From CAISCU01 sp943361925 (GTDB lineage Bacteria > Bacteroidota > Bacteroidia > UKL13-3): DNA of 64,000 nucleotides. The notes beneath the pieces are model-generated. The model searched no databases and had not been told where the DNA came from. It was given only the letters and a program-made list of their open reading frames with translations. The DNA lies in contig CALRIT020000010.1 of the NCBI GenBank assembly GCA_943361925.1, positions 79,054 to 143,053 of the forward strand. Direction: 5' to 3'. The position numbers and the translations under genes were made by a program. Of the stretch, positions 15,502-23,716 are shown piece by piece (the first letter of the stretch is position 1; every line of letters starts with the position of its first letter).

Positions 15502-18500
15502 TTAAGGTAAAAAATAATTGAGTTCAGTAATGGCTTCATTCACCTGAAACAAAGCATCTGCATAATCACTTTGAATTGCAGCTGCCTGGTTGATTAACTG
15601 AGTATAATCTAGAAAATTAATTTCTCCTGATTGAAACAACTGACTTGCTGTTTTGATTGTTAATTCAGATTCAGCCACACTTCGGTTTTGGTATAACTGA
15701 TAGGATGAAAGACAATTTTTATAGTTACTCCATAAAATGAATTTTTTGTTCTCCATTTCACGTTGAGCCATTTTGTATTGCAAAGAACTTATTTCAAGTT
15801 CCACTCCTGCAGCTTTTAAATTGGCTCTGCTTGCTCCAAAGAACAAAGGGATGCCAATACCAGCCTGAACTGAAGTAAAACGAGTAGAAAGTCCGTAATT
15901 GATATTATCAGCTCCCATTCCTTGTATAGTTTGAGATTGAACACCTAAATTAAATTCAGGCAAAAATCTTAAAGCAGCTACTTGTTTTTTTCTTCTGGCT
16001 GATTCAAGTAAATTCTCATACATCAACACATAAGGATGAGATTGCAATTGTGTACTGTCTAAACTTCCTTTTAACACATAAGTATTTTTTTGTGGTATAG
16101 GCTGATAAAATCCTTGTGTATTGATGAGGTATTGAAAGTAAATGAGCTCTGCGTTTTTATCATGAATAGCCATATTCAATTGCCTCTTAATCTTAATGGA
16201 TTGCATACGTGCAGAAGAAACTTCAAGTATATTACTTTCACCTTTATTCAATCTCGTTTCAGCCTTTAATAGGAAATCATTGTACAAACTATCCATTTGT
16301 TCAAGCAGTTTTACTTTTGATTCCATATTAAGTAAACGCGCATAGGTTTTTGAAACTTGTATTTTCAAATCAAGTTCCTTCCATTTCAGGTTCCACATTT
16401 CGGCTTTTACTTCTGCATTAGCTGCTTGTTTCTGTCGAACATATACCATTGGGAACTCAAATGCCTGATTCAGTCCGATTCTATTGTCTTTATACGAACT
16501 ATTTATCTGTCCTGCTTCTCCATTAATATTTGTCAAAGGAATATTCCATGATGCTTTTGCAATTTGCTCTTTGTATTCTTTTTGAAGAGAAGCATTTCGT
16601 AATTGCATATTGTTTTGAATTGCAGAATCCAATGCAGCTTCAAGGCTTATTCTGCTTTGTGCAAAACCGGATGTACTTAACAACATCAAAATCAATAAGC
16701 CCATCATGGCTTTTCTTTTTTCTCTTCTGGTTTGAATATGCTCGAAAGTGATATACAATACAGGTAAAACAAACAAGGTAAGTAAGGTAGCGAGCAATAA
16801 TCCACCAATTACAACTGTAGCTAAAGGACGTTGAACCTCTGCTCCTGCACCATCACTAATAGCCATTGGAAGAAATCCTAAAGATGCAACAAAGGCTGTC
16901 ATTAATACCGGACGTAATCGCATAGAAGTTCCTTGTAAAACAATGGCCTTCATATCTCGCATACCCGATGCTTTAAGTCGATTAAATTCTGCTATCAACA
17001 CAATTCCATTTAAAACTGCTACACCAAATAATGCAATGAATCCAACTCCTGCAGAAATTGAAAACGGCATTCCTCTCGAAGCAAGTGCGAAGATGCCACC
17101 AACAGCAGACAATGGAATTGCAGAGAAAATCAACAAGCCATGTTTTAATGAGCTGAAAGTAAAATACAACATCAGTAAAATCAGCAATAAAGAAAGTGGA
17201 ACAGCTAAACTTAAACGTGCTTTTGCTGCTTCTAAATTTTCAAAAGCACCACCATAAGTTACATAATAACCCGGAGCCATTTTTAACCTCGATTTTACCT
17301 TTTCCTGCAATTCAGTTACAATCGACTCCACATCTCTTCCTCTCACATTAAAACCAATAATGATTCTACGTTTAGCATCCTCACGTTGTATTTGTCCGGG
17401 ACCTTCTTTAATCGATACATCTGCCAATTGGTATAAAGGAACCTGAGTGCCTTTGTTAGTTGGAATTAAAAGGTTTCTTACATCCTCGAGATTGCTTCTT
17501 TTTTCGGAGGCCAATCTTACTACCAAATCAAATCTTTTTTCACCCTCGAAAACCAAACCACTGCTTTGACCCGCAAATGCAGTATTGATGACACGGTTGA
17601 CATCTTCAATATTTAATGCATACTGTGCCAGGTTATTTCTATTAAATTTAATTACAATCTGAGGCATACCTGTTACTGTTTCAACATATAAATCTTTTGC
17701 TCCTTCAACACCCGAAACAACAGCACCCAAAGTCTGAGCATAACGAGCCAATGAATCTAAATTTTCACCAAAAATCTTACAAACTACATCTTGTCTGGCA
17801 CCTGTCATAAGTTCATTAAAACGCATTTGAACAGGATATTGAAATCCATAAGTAACACCAGGAATATTCTCCAATTCTTTGGTCATTTTTTCAGACAATT
17901 CATCAAAGGTTTTTGCTGATGTCCATTCCTTTTTATCTTTTAAAATAATCATTAAATCCATTGCCTCAATTGGCATAGGATCCGTAGGAATTTCACCACT
18001 TCCAATTTTGGCCACTACTTTTTCTACCTCAGGAAATTTCGACTTTAATAGTTGGGATGATTTATTTGCAACATCTAAACTAACATTCAGATTGGAACCC
18101 ACCAAAACCCTTGTTTCAACAGCAAAATCGCCTTCTTCCAAACTTGGAATAAACTCCCCTCCCATGTTCAACAAAACAGCTATAGAAATTAATAACATAG
18201 CAAAAGAACCTCCAATAATTGTTTTAGGAAATCCTAAAGCCCATTGTAATTTATCATGATAAAAATGTTCCAATTTTAACATCAGTTTATCAGAAAAATT
18301 GGGTTGATGTCCGAGCTTTCTGCTCAATACAAAAGAGCACATCATTGGAATATAAGTCAGTGATAAAATGAATGCACCCAATAAAGCAAATGCCACTGTC
18401 TGCGCCATTGGTTTAAACATCTTTCCTTCAATTCCTTCAAGCGTAAAAATCGGCAGGTAAACAATCAGGATAATAATCTGACCAAATACAGCGGAGTTCA

Positions 18501-19845
18501 TCATTTTTCCTGCTGCATGTCCTACACCTTCATCCATTTCCCGTTTATCAAGCATCACATGCTCACCAATGATTTTTCTGCTGTGTAATCCATGCATTAC
18601 TGCTTCAACAATTATCACAGCTCCATCCACAATCAAACCAAAATCCAATGCTCCTAAACTCATTAAATTTCCGCTTACACCAAAAGTGTTCATCATGATA
18701 ACAGCGAAGAGCATGGCAAGTGGAATTACAGATGCAACAAGTAAACCTGCTCTAAAATTTCCAAGGAAAAGAACCAATACAAAAATGACTATCAATGCAC
18801 CTTCCATCAGGTTTTTCTCAACTGTTCCGATGGCATTGTTCACCATTTTGGTTCTATCTAAAAATGGTTCAATTACAACTCCCTCTGGTAAGGTTTCCTG
18901 AATCTGAGTGATTCTTTCTTTCACACTTTTAATTACATCATTTGAGTTGCCACCTTTGAGCATCATTACAACTGCACCTGCAACTTCTGTTTCTCCGTTA
19001 AAAGTCATGGCACCATAACGCGTTGCATAACCAAGTTTAATTTCGGCTACATCTCTAATAAAAACAGGGCTTCCCGACTGTGTTTCCTTCACTACCATGC
19101 TTCGGATATCATCCATATTTTCAACCAAACCTTCACTTCTGATATACAAAACAGTTGGACCTTTTTCAATATAAGCACCACCGGTATTCTGGTTGTTTTT
19201 TTCTAAAGCATTAAACACATCATCCATTGTTATACCAAAGGATTTGAGCTTGGCAGCATCAACAGCAATCTCATATTGTTTGAGTTTACCACCAAAACTA
19301 CTCACATCGGCAACACCTTTAATACCGAGTAATTGACGACGTACAATCCAGTCCTGAATGGTACGTAATTGCATCACATCAAATTTATCTTCGTAACCTT
19401 TTTTAGGTCGAACAACGTATTGATAAATTTCTCCCAAACCAGTAGTTACAGGACCCAAAGAAGGAATACCGGCTCCAGGAGGAATCATATCTTTAACATT
19501 TACCAGGCGTTCACTCACTTGTTGACGGGCCCAGTAAATATCGGTTTCATCATCAAAGACAATGGTTACTAAAGAAAGTCCGAATCGTGAAAAACTTCTG
19601 ATTTCAACAAGTCCGGGAATATTGCTATTAGCTTGTTCAATTGGAAAAGTAATGAGACGTTCCACATCAGGAGCGCCTAATGAGGGTGAAACCGTTATTA
19701 CCTGAACTTGGTTATTGGTAATATCCGGCACTGCATCAATAGGAAGTTTGGTAAACTGGTATGAACCATAAATCACCAAACCCAATACACCCAATGCAAT
19801 AATTAACTTATTTCGGATTGAAAACCCGATAATATGATTTAACAT
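15502..19845 (-). CDS. CusA/CzcA heavy-metal RND pump fused to a TolC-like channel
   Basis: A 1447-residue fusion. Residues 1-1046 are a full-length heavy-metal RND proton antiporter: KLPIDAVPDITNNQVQV, the TM4 proton-relay signature DFGLIVDGAVIIVEA, the duplicated twelve-helix plan, and periplasmic loops. Without a stop, the frame continues at residue 1047 (an ATG at 16705-16707) into a signal-peptide-like stretch (MMGLLILMLLSTSGFAQ) and a complete outer-membrane efflux protein with two repeats of the TolC coiled-coil hairpin (NKGESNILEVSSARMQ; FQSGEINFLDYTQLINQ). The channel half must be cleaved at the internal signal or also be made from the internal start. From memory similar fusions occur elsewhere in Bacteroidota. 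Metal specificity is not readable. Confidence 0.93.
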   Translation of the reverse strand: MLNHIIGFSIRNKLIIALGVLGLVIYGSYQFTKLPIDAVPDITNNQVQVITVSPSLGAPDVERLITFPIEQANSNIPGLVEIRSFSRFGLSLVTIVFDDETDIYWARQQVSERLVNVKDMIPPGAGIPSLGPVTTGLGEIYQYVVRPKKGYEDKFDVMQLRTIQDWIVRRQLLGIKGVADVSSFGGKLKQYEIAVDAAKLKSFGITMDDVFNALEKNNQNTGGAYIEKGPTVLYIRSEGLVENMDDIRSMVVKETQSGSPVFIRDVAEIKLGYATRYGAMTFNGETEVAGAVVMMLKGGNSNDVIKSVKERITQIQETLPEGVVIEPFLDRTKMVNNAIGTVEKNLMEGALIVIFVLVLFLGNFRAGLLVASVIPLAMLFAVIMMNTFGVSGNLMSLGALDFGLIVDGAVIIVEAVMHGLHSRKIIGEHVMLDKREMDEGVGHAAGKMMNSAVFGQIIILIVYLPIFTLEGIEGKMFKPMAQTVAFALLGAFILSLTYIPMMCSFVLSRKLGHQPNFSDKLMLKLEHFYHDKLQWALGFPKTIIGGSFAMLLISIAVLLNMGGEFIPSLEEGDFAVETRVLVGSNLNVSLDVANKSSQLLKSKFPEVEKVVAKIGSGEIPTDPMPIEAMDLMIILKDKKEWTSAKTFDELSEKMTKELENIPGVTYGFQYPVQMRFNELMTGARQDVVCKIFGENLDSLARYAQTLGAVVSGVEGAKDLYVETVTGMPQIVIKFNRNNLAQYALNIEDVNRVINTAFAGQSSGLVFEGEKRFDLVVRLASEKRSNLEDVRNLLIPTNKGTQVPLYQLADVSIKEGPGQIQREDAKRRIIIGFNVRGRDVESIVTELQEKVKSRLKMAPGYYVTYGGAFENLEAAKARLSLAVPLSLLLILLMLYFTFSSLKHGLLIFSAIPLSAVGGIFALASRGMPFSISAGVGFIALFGVAVLNGIVLIAEFNRLKASGMRDMKAIVLQGTSMRLRPVLMTAFVASLGFLPMAISDGAGAEVQRPLATVVIGGLLLATLLTLFVLPVLYITFEHIQTRREKRKAMMGLLILMLLSTSGFAQSRISLEAALDSAIQNNMQLRNASLQKEYKEQIAKASWNIPLTNINGEAGQINSSYKDNRIGLNQAFEFPMVYVRQKQAANAEVKAEMWNLKWKELDLKIQVSKTYARLLNMESKVKLLEQMDSLYNDFLLKAETRLNKGESNILEVSSARMQSIKIKRQLNMAIHDKNAELIYFQYLINTQGFYQPIPQKNTYVLKGSLDSTQLQSHPYVLMYENLLESARRKKQVAALRFLPEFNLGVQSQTIQGMGADNINYGLSTRFTSVQAGIGIPLFFGASRANLKAAGVELEISSLQYKMAQREMENKKFILWSNYKNCLSSYQLYQNRSVAESELTIKTASQLFQSGEINFLDYTQLINQAAAIQSDYADALFQVNEAITELNYFLP

Positions 19846-19893
19846 GTTTGTTATAAATTTTTAAGAAATGAAAAACTGAAAACGCGAGGTTTA

Positions 19894-20286
19894 TCAGGCA
19901 TTTCGGGGAGGCTGAAAAATAACAGCCAGCTTAGTAAAGCTATAATGAAAGCGATAAGAATCTTCCGGTTTTGGTACATCCGACAAAGTGTGGAAACCAA
20001 GAGCCTGTAATTCTTCGATAACTAAAACATGGTAATGACTAAAGCAATGTGTAAACAATGGCAAATCATCGTGATTTTCTTCACTTTTGTGTTTTGAGTC
20101 TTCGTCGTAATGCAGTTTAAGAAAAGTAATAAAAGAGATATCCTCTTTTTCTTCAATTGTATGATGTTTGTAATGTCCGATTAAATAAGGTAGTCTTGAT
20201 AATTGTTCAAATAAATCCGGCTTGAGGGAATTCAACCCAAGCAAGAATATCAAAACAAAAAGACTATATTTTTTAAACGAATTCAT
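19894..20286 (-). CDS. Small His-rich exported protein of the metal-efflux operon
   Basis: A 130-residue protein with an N-terminal hydrophobic segment (YSLFVLIFLLGLNSL) and many histidines in clusters: GHYKHHTIEEKED, KHKSEENHDD and FTHCFSHYHVLV, the last with a cysteine. It ends in FQPPRNA. I know no named family, although small proteins of this kind often precede CusA/CzcA genes in Bacteroidota. A periplasmic metal-binding or metal-sensing role in the efflux operon is a reasonable inference. It is the first gene of the operon, 48 bp ahead of the pump, and the -7 promoter element lies only 5 bp before its ATG. Confidence 0.7.
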   Translation of the reverse strand: MNSFKKYSLFVLIFLLGLNSLKPDLFEQLSRLPYLIGHYKHHTIEEKEDISFITFLKLHYDEDSKHKSEENHDDLPLFTHCFSHYHVLVIEELQALGFHTLSDVPKPEDSYRFHYSFTKLAVIFQPPRNA

Positions 20287-20291
20287 TTTTA

Positions 20292-20299
20292 CAAAGATA
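20292..20299 (-). promoter_or_regulatory. Bacteroidota -7 element of the metal-efflux operon
   Basis: TATCTTTG on the minus strand matches TAnnTTTG. Transcription would begin about at the ATG at 20286, which suggests a leaderless or nearly leaderless mRNA. No clear -33 TTTG was found. Confidence 0.5.
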
Positions 20300-20387
20300 C
20301 ATTTTTAATTATAATCTGCTTAAAAGTGATTTGTATCAAGAAAATTGACACTAAAACCACGTTAATGCAAAATCTAAATTAATAAAC

Positions 20388-21320
20388 ATGAAACAAAACC
20401 TCCTTTTCCTTGTGCTTATTATCTTCTGCTTCAATGCTAAAGCCCAAAAAACTTATCCCTTGAAGAAAGATTTAATGAAATCAATTGGTAAAAATTTCAT
20501 CCCGTTAACAGATAAACATTTGATGAATAAATATGAAGTTAGTAACAATGATTACCACCAGTTTTTATTGGAAATGAAATACAGGGTCTCAACAGATTCA
20601 TTTAACAGACTTTATCCTGATACTGCCAAATGGAGAAACTTAAGAACCTACAATGAACCTTATGTAATTTATTACTTTAAACATCCTGCTTATTCAGAGT
20701 ATCCTGTAGTTAATATTAGCAGAGCACAAGCAGAAACATATTGCAAGTGGCTTACAGAATATTATATGAGAAACGAAAAAAGGCCATACAAATCTGTAGT
20801 TTTCAGGTTACCTACAGAAGGTGAATGGATAATGGCTTATACCGGAAAAGACTCAAGTTTCGGATTCAGGTTTCCATGGGGGTATTTCATGAAAAACAAA
20901 CCTAAAGATGTTTCTGTTAATTATTGTGAAGCCCATCAGGAAGAAATCAGGTATAAAACTGAAACTAAAAAACCTGACCCTAATTCAATGAAAGGATTTT
21001 TATTGAACTCTCCTTACTATGATACCATAAATTATGAAAAGGATTTTCACATGTATGAAATGCCTGCTATTTGCAGTGGCTTAAGTAGTGCTTTTTATAC
21101 CACAAATGTAGCTACCAAAGGCTTCAAACAAAACAAAGCAGGATTTTACCACATGGCCGGTAATGTGAGTGAAATGGTTCAGGAAAATAAAACTAAAGGT
21201 GGTAATTATTTAAGTCCTGGGTATTATACCAGAGCCGATGCAGAAGACGAATTCGAAGGAAAAAGCCCCGTTTATCCATTTATTGGATTTAGGGTTTTGA
21301 TGGAAATAATTGAGAAATAA
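20388..21320 (+). CDS. Exported SUMF1/formylglycine-generating-enzyme-like protein
   Basis: A 310-residue protein with a signal peptide (NLLFLVLIIFCFNAKAQ) and an FGE-sulfatase fold: MNKYEVSNNDYHQFL, PVVNISRAQAETYCKWL, FRLPTEGEWIMAYTG, FPWGYF, GFYHMAGNVSEMVQE and GFRVLM, the standard order. In Bacteroidota this fold is also used in GldK/PorK gliding and secretion lipoproteins; here there is no lipobox and no gldLMN genes follow, so it is not GldK itself. The active-site cysteine pair of true formylglycine enzymes is not obvious. The role is unknown, perhaps structural in the periplasm. It is divergent from the efflux operon. Confidence 0.8.
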   Translation: MKQNLLFLVLIIFCFNAKAQKTYPLKKDLMKSIGKNFIPLTDKHLMNKYEVSNNDYHQFLLEMKYRVSTDSFNRLYPDTAKWRNLRTYNEPYVIYYFKHPAYSEYPVVNISRAQAETYCKWLTEYYMRNEKRPYKSVVFRLPTEGEWIMAYTGKDSSFGFRFPWGYFMKNKPKDVSVNYCEAHQEEIRYKTETKKPDPNSMKGFLLNSPYYDTINYEKDFHMYEMPAICSGLSSAFYTTNVATKGFKQNKAGFYHMAGNVSEMVQENKTKGGNYLSPGYYTRADAEDEFEGKSPVYPFIGFRVLMEIIEK

Positions 21321-21323
21321 GAT

Positions 21324-21563
21324 TTAAATTTTATCAAGAGCTGCGGCTAAATCCCAATCTTTTTGGGTGATGGTATTTCCGGCATCATGCGTATTTAAAA
21401 CCAATTCCACTTTATTATAGGTATTGGTCCAGCTTGCATGGTGATTGAATTTTTCCATGATAAACGCAGCATGAGTCATCCATGCAAAAGCTGTTTGAAA
21501 ATCTTTAAATACTAAAGTCTTTTTTAGAGAATTATCTTCTTCTTTCCAGGTAAGGTTTTTCAT
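21324..21563 (-). CDS. Pterin-4a-carbinolamine dehydratase-like protein
   Basis: A small cytoplasmic protein (79 aa) of the PCD/DCoH family, which dehydrates 4a-hydroxytetrahydrobiopterin during aromatic amino acid hydroxylation. The core signature is present: FNHHASWTNTYNKVELVLNTHDAGN, given here in part as NHHASW and NTHDAGN, followed by DWDLAAALDKI. It is slightly shorter than the usual 95-110 residues at the N terminus. It converges with the SUMF1-like gene, with 3 bp between stops. No phenylalanine hydroxylase gene is in the window. Confidence 0.85.
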   Translation of the reverse strand: MKNLTWKEEDNSLKKTLVFKDFQTAFAWMTHAAFIMEKFNHHASWTNTYNKVELVLNTHDAGNTITQKDWDLAAALDKI

Positions 21564-21651
21564 AAAATGAAATTAAGATTAGAAACGTAGAACATTAATT
21601 AAGGACAATAAGTTTTAGGTTAAAGAAATCGAATTCAATCAACAAAAAAAT

Positions 21652-21686
21652 AAAAAGGGGCTGCACCAAAGATGCAGCCCCTTTTT
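21652..21686 (-). terminator. Strong terminator after the sorting-domain protein gene
   Basis: A perfect 14-bp stem (aaaaaggggctgca / tgcagccccttttt) with a 7-nt loop, 17 bp past the stop at 21704. A/T runs on both sides make it usable from either strand. Confidence 0.93.
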
Positions 21687-21703
21687 ATAAAATCTAATTG
21701 ATA

Positions 21704-23617
21704 TTATTGAACAATAAATTTCTTGCTTGCAGTAGCACCGTTAGATGTTTTCACATTAACGATATAGATACCAGAAGTAGCACCATTTAAAGATAAATCA
21801 AAATTGTTTGAATTGATACCATCAACACGGCTGATTTGACGACCTAATAAATCCATAACTGAAACTTCACTGATAGAAGCATTCACATCAAGACTTACAC
21901 GGATATTGCTAACAGCAGGATTTGGATATACATTTAAGAAATTGCTGTAATCAACTTCTTTCACACCAACAGGAGCGCGTTTTGTGATGTTGATTAAGAA
22001 TTCTTGAGAAGCATATTTAGCGAAATTTGAATTTGCAGCAGCAACTGTCCATTTTAAATTAGCAGTTTGATCAATACCTAATCCTAAAGAAGTTAAGTTA
22101 TCCCAGATATCGTTTTCAGTGAAAACAACTGAATCAACATCAGTAACAGATTGAACAACTAAAGGCTCAGAGAAATCGCCATCAGCATTATCTAAAACCC
22201 AAACGTATTCAACACCTTCTACCATAGTAGCTTTTTGCCATTTAGCAACAACAAGATTTGTAGAATCTTTTCTTACATTTAAGTTTGTTCCTGAAGCAGG
22301 AGAAAGCAAGTTGAAACTATTTAAAGCCAAGTTACCAATTAAATCTAATTGTACAGCAATACGAGGAGCTAAATAACCTGAAATAGTATCGATATAAGCT
22401 TTACCACGAGCCTCAGACATGAAAGGATTAGTTAACATAGAAAGTGAATCTGCTTCACGTCCGTTTGTAGGAAGTGGAACACCACGGTAAACTTGAGAAG
22501 TTTTAGCTTGAGCAGCAGGTCTATCCCACCATTCCCAAGAAGAACCTTCAAAAGGGAATGAAGTTTCAAAACCAAATACGTTGTTTACATTAGGATTAAC
22601 TTCATCAGCACGTGAAGAATATTCATCAATATAATCGTATTGGTTGATTTTAGCATTGATACCAAGAGCATCAGCTTTACGAATTACATCATAAGCACCA
22701 GAAGCATTAGGAATAACTGTTACACCTGTAGTAGGAACTACAACGTTTCCTGTTCTGTAAGGAGCAAATGGATCACGAGTTACATGCATACTAACAATAG
22801 GTAAACTTGTTGATTTCATCCAAGCTGAATCACCCATTGCACCACCATAGTTAAATGTCATATGTACATTTGAAGGAATAGAAGCATCAGCAGGGTTGTT
22901 CAAAGGAACTGCACCACCTAAACCAGTCCAATCACCTAATGTATCAACACTTACCATTGGAGAAGCATCACCACGTAAAAATTTTAAGTTTGATTCGATA
23001 TCAGCTCTTGTGCTAACTGAACCTAAAGCCATTGAGATGTAACCACCTGTACCTTGACCACCAACAACAATTTTTGATGTATCAATACCATAAGTAGAAG
23101 CATTTACTCTTAAGTAACGTACGCAATTTCTTACGTCTTGTAATCCTCTGTAAGTTGCTTTGATTAATTGCTCAGTAGCTTGTTCCTGAATAGTTGTAGC
23201 AGGGTTCCAACCTAAACGGTAGTTCATTGCAACAACAACATAACCACGTTTTGCAAAACGATTTGCTAATTCAACAATTGAAGCATCGTCTTTGCTACCA
23301 GTAGTTTGTTTGTTAATAAATGCAGGTAAGTAACTACCTGTATGAGTTAAAATGATAACAGGTCTTTTTGTTTCTGTATCACCGGTTGGTGTGTAAACAT
23401 CACATTTTAAAGCCTCATTCCAAATTGGAGAAGTTCCTAATCCCGGGATTGGTTGACCAAACAATAAATTGATGGCGTAATTAGAATCATAAGTAATGTT
23501 TGAAGATTTAGAAACTTCATTGAATACTTCATCGATGTAACGATTTTGCGCCATCGCTGAATTAACGCAAAGCATCATCACGAATGCGCCAAATACAGAA
23601 AGTAGATTTTTGTTCAT
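21704..23617 (-). CDS. Secreted alpha/beta-hydrolase-like protein with T9SS sorting domain
   Basis: A 637-residue exported protein. A signal peptide (ending NSAMAQ) is followed by a carboxylesterase/dienelactone-hydrolase-like alpha/beta fold (RPVIILTHTGSYLP; GYVVVAMNYRLGW; DVRNCVRYLRVNASTYGID). The nucleophile elbow reads GQGTG at residues 187-191, so glycine stands where the serine should be; esterase activity is doubtful. A SusE-like beta domain (about 430-555) precedes the C-terminal type A sorting domain (FLNVYPNPAVSNIRVSLD ... GIYIVNV ... KKFIVQ), which directs outer-membrane passage by the type 9 system. Its downstream terminator and its position after the TonB receptor gene (99 bp) suggest linked expression. 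Confidence 0.85.
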   Translation of the reverse strand: MNKNLLSVFGAFVMMLCVNSAMAQNRYIDEVFNEVSKSSNITYDSNYAINLLFGQPIPGLGTSPIWNEALKCDVYTPTGDTETKRPVIILTHTGSYLPAFINKQTTGSKDDASIVELANRFAKRGYVVVAMNYRLGWNPATTIQEQATEQLIKATYRGLQDVRNCVRYLRVNASTYGIDTSKIVVGGQGTGGYISMALGSVSTRADIESNLKFLRGDASPMVSVDTLGDWTGLGGAVPLNNPADASIPSNVHMTFNYGGAMGDSAWMKSTSLPIVSMHVTRDPFAPYRTGNVVVPTTGVTVIPNASGAYDVIRKADALGINAKINQYDYIDEYSSRADEVNPNVNNVFGFETSFPFEGSSWEWWDRPAAQAKTSQVYRGVPLPTNGREADSLSMLTNPFMSEARGKAYIDTISGYLAPRIAVQLDLIGNLALNSFNLLSPASGTNLNVRKDSTNLVVAKWQKATMVEGVEYVWVLDNADGDFSEPLVVQSVTDVDSVVFTENDIWDNLTSLGLGIDQTANLKWTVAAANSNFAKYASQEFLINITKRAPVGVKEVDYSNFLNVYPNPAVSNIRVSLDVNASISEVSVMDLLGRQISRVDGINSNNFDLSLNGATSGIYIVNVKTSNGATASKKFIVQ

Positions 23618-23716
23618 ATTTTAAAATTTAAATTTGATTTACAAGAAAAGATAAAAAACTGAGAACACAAAAAGTTTTGCAATCTCTGCATTAATTCTTC
23701 GACGAATACCCTTTTT

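Noticed and set aside
15492..15539. N-terminal extension of the RND adaptor
   Set aside because: It would bury the lipoprotein signal peptide and overlap the pump gene; the Met at 15491 gives a normal lipobox distance.
16943..18901. Open frames on the plus strand across the RND pump gene
   Set aside because: They are antisense shadows of a long, well-conserved gene and have no protein-like features of their own.
20388..21320. GldK/PorK gliding-motility lipoprotein
   Set aside because: There is no lipobox cysteine and no gldL, gldM or gldN gene follows.
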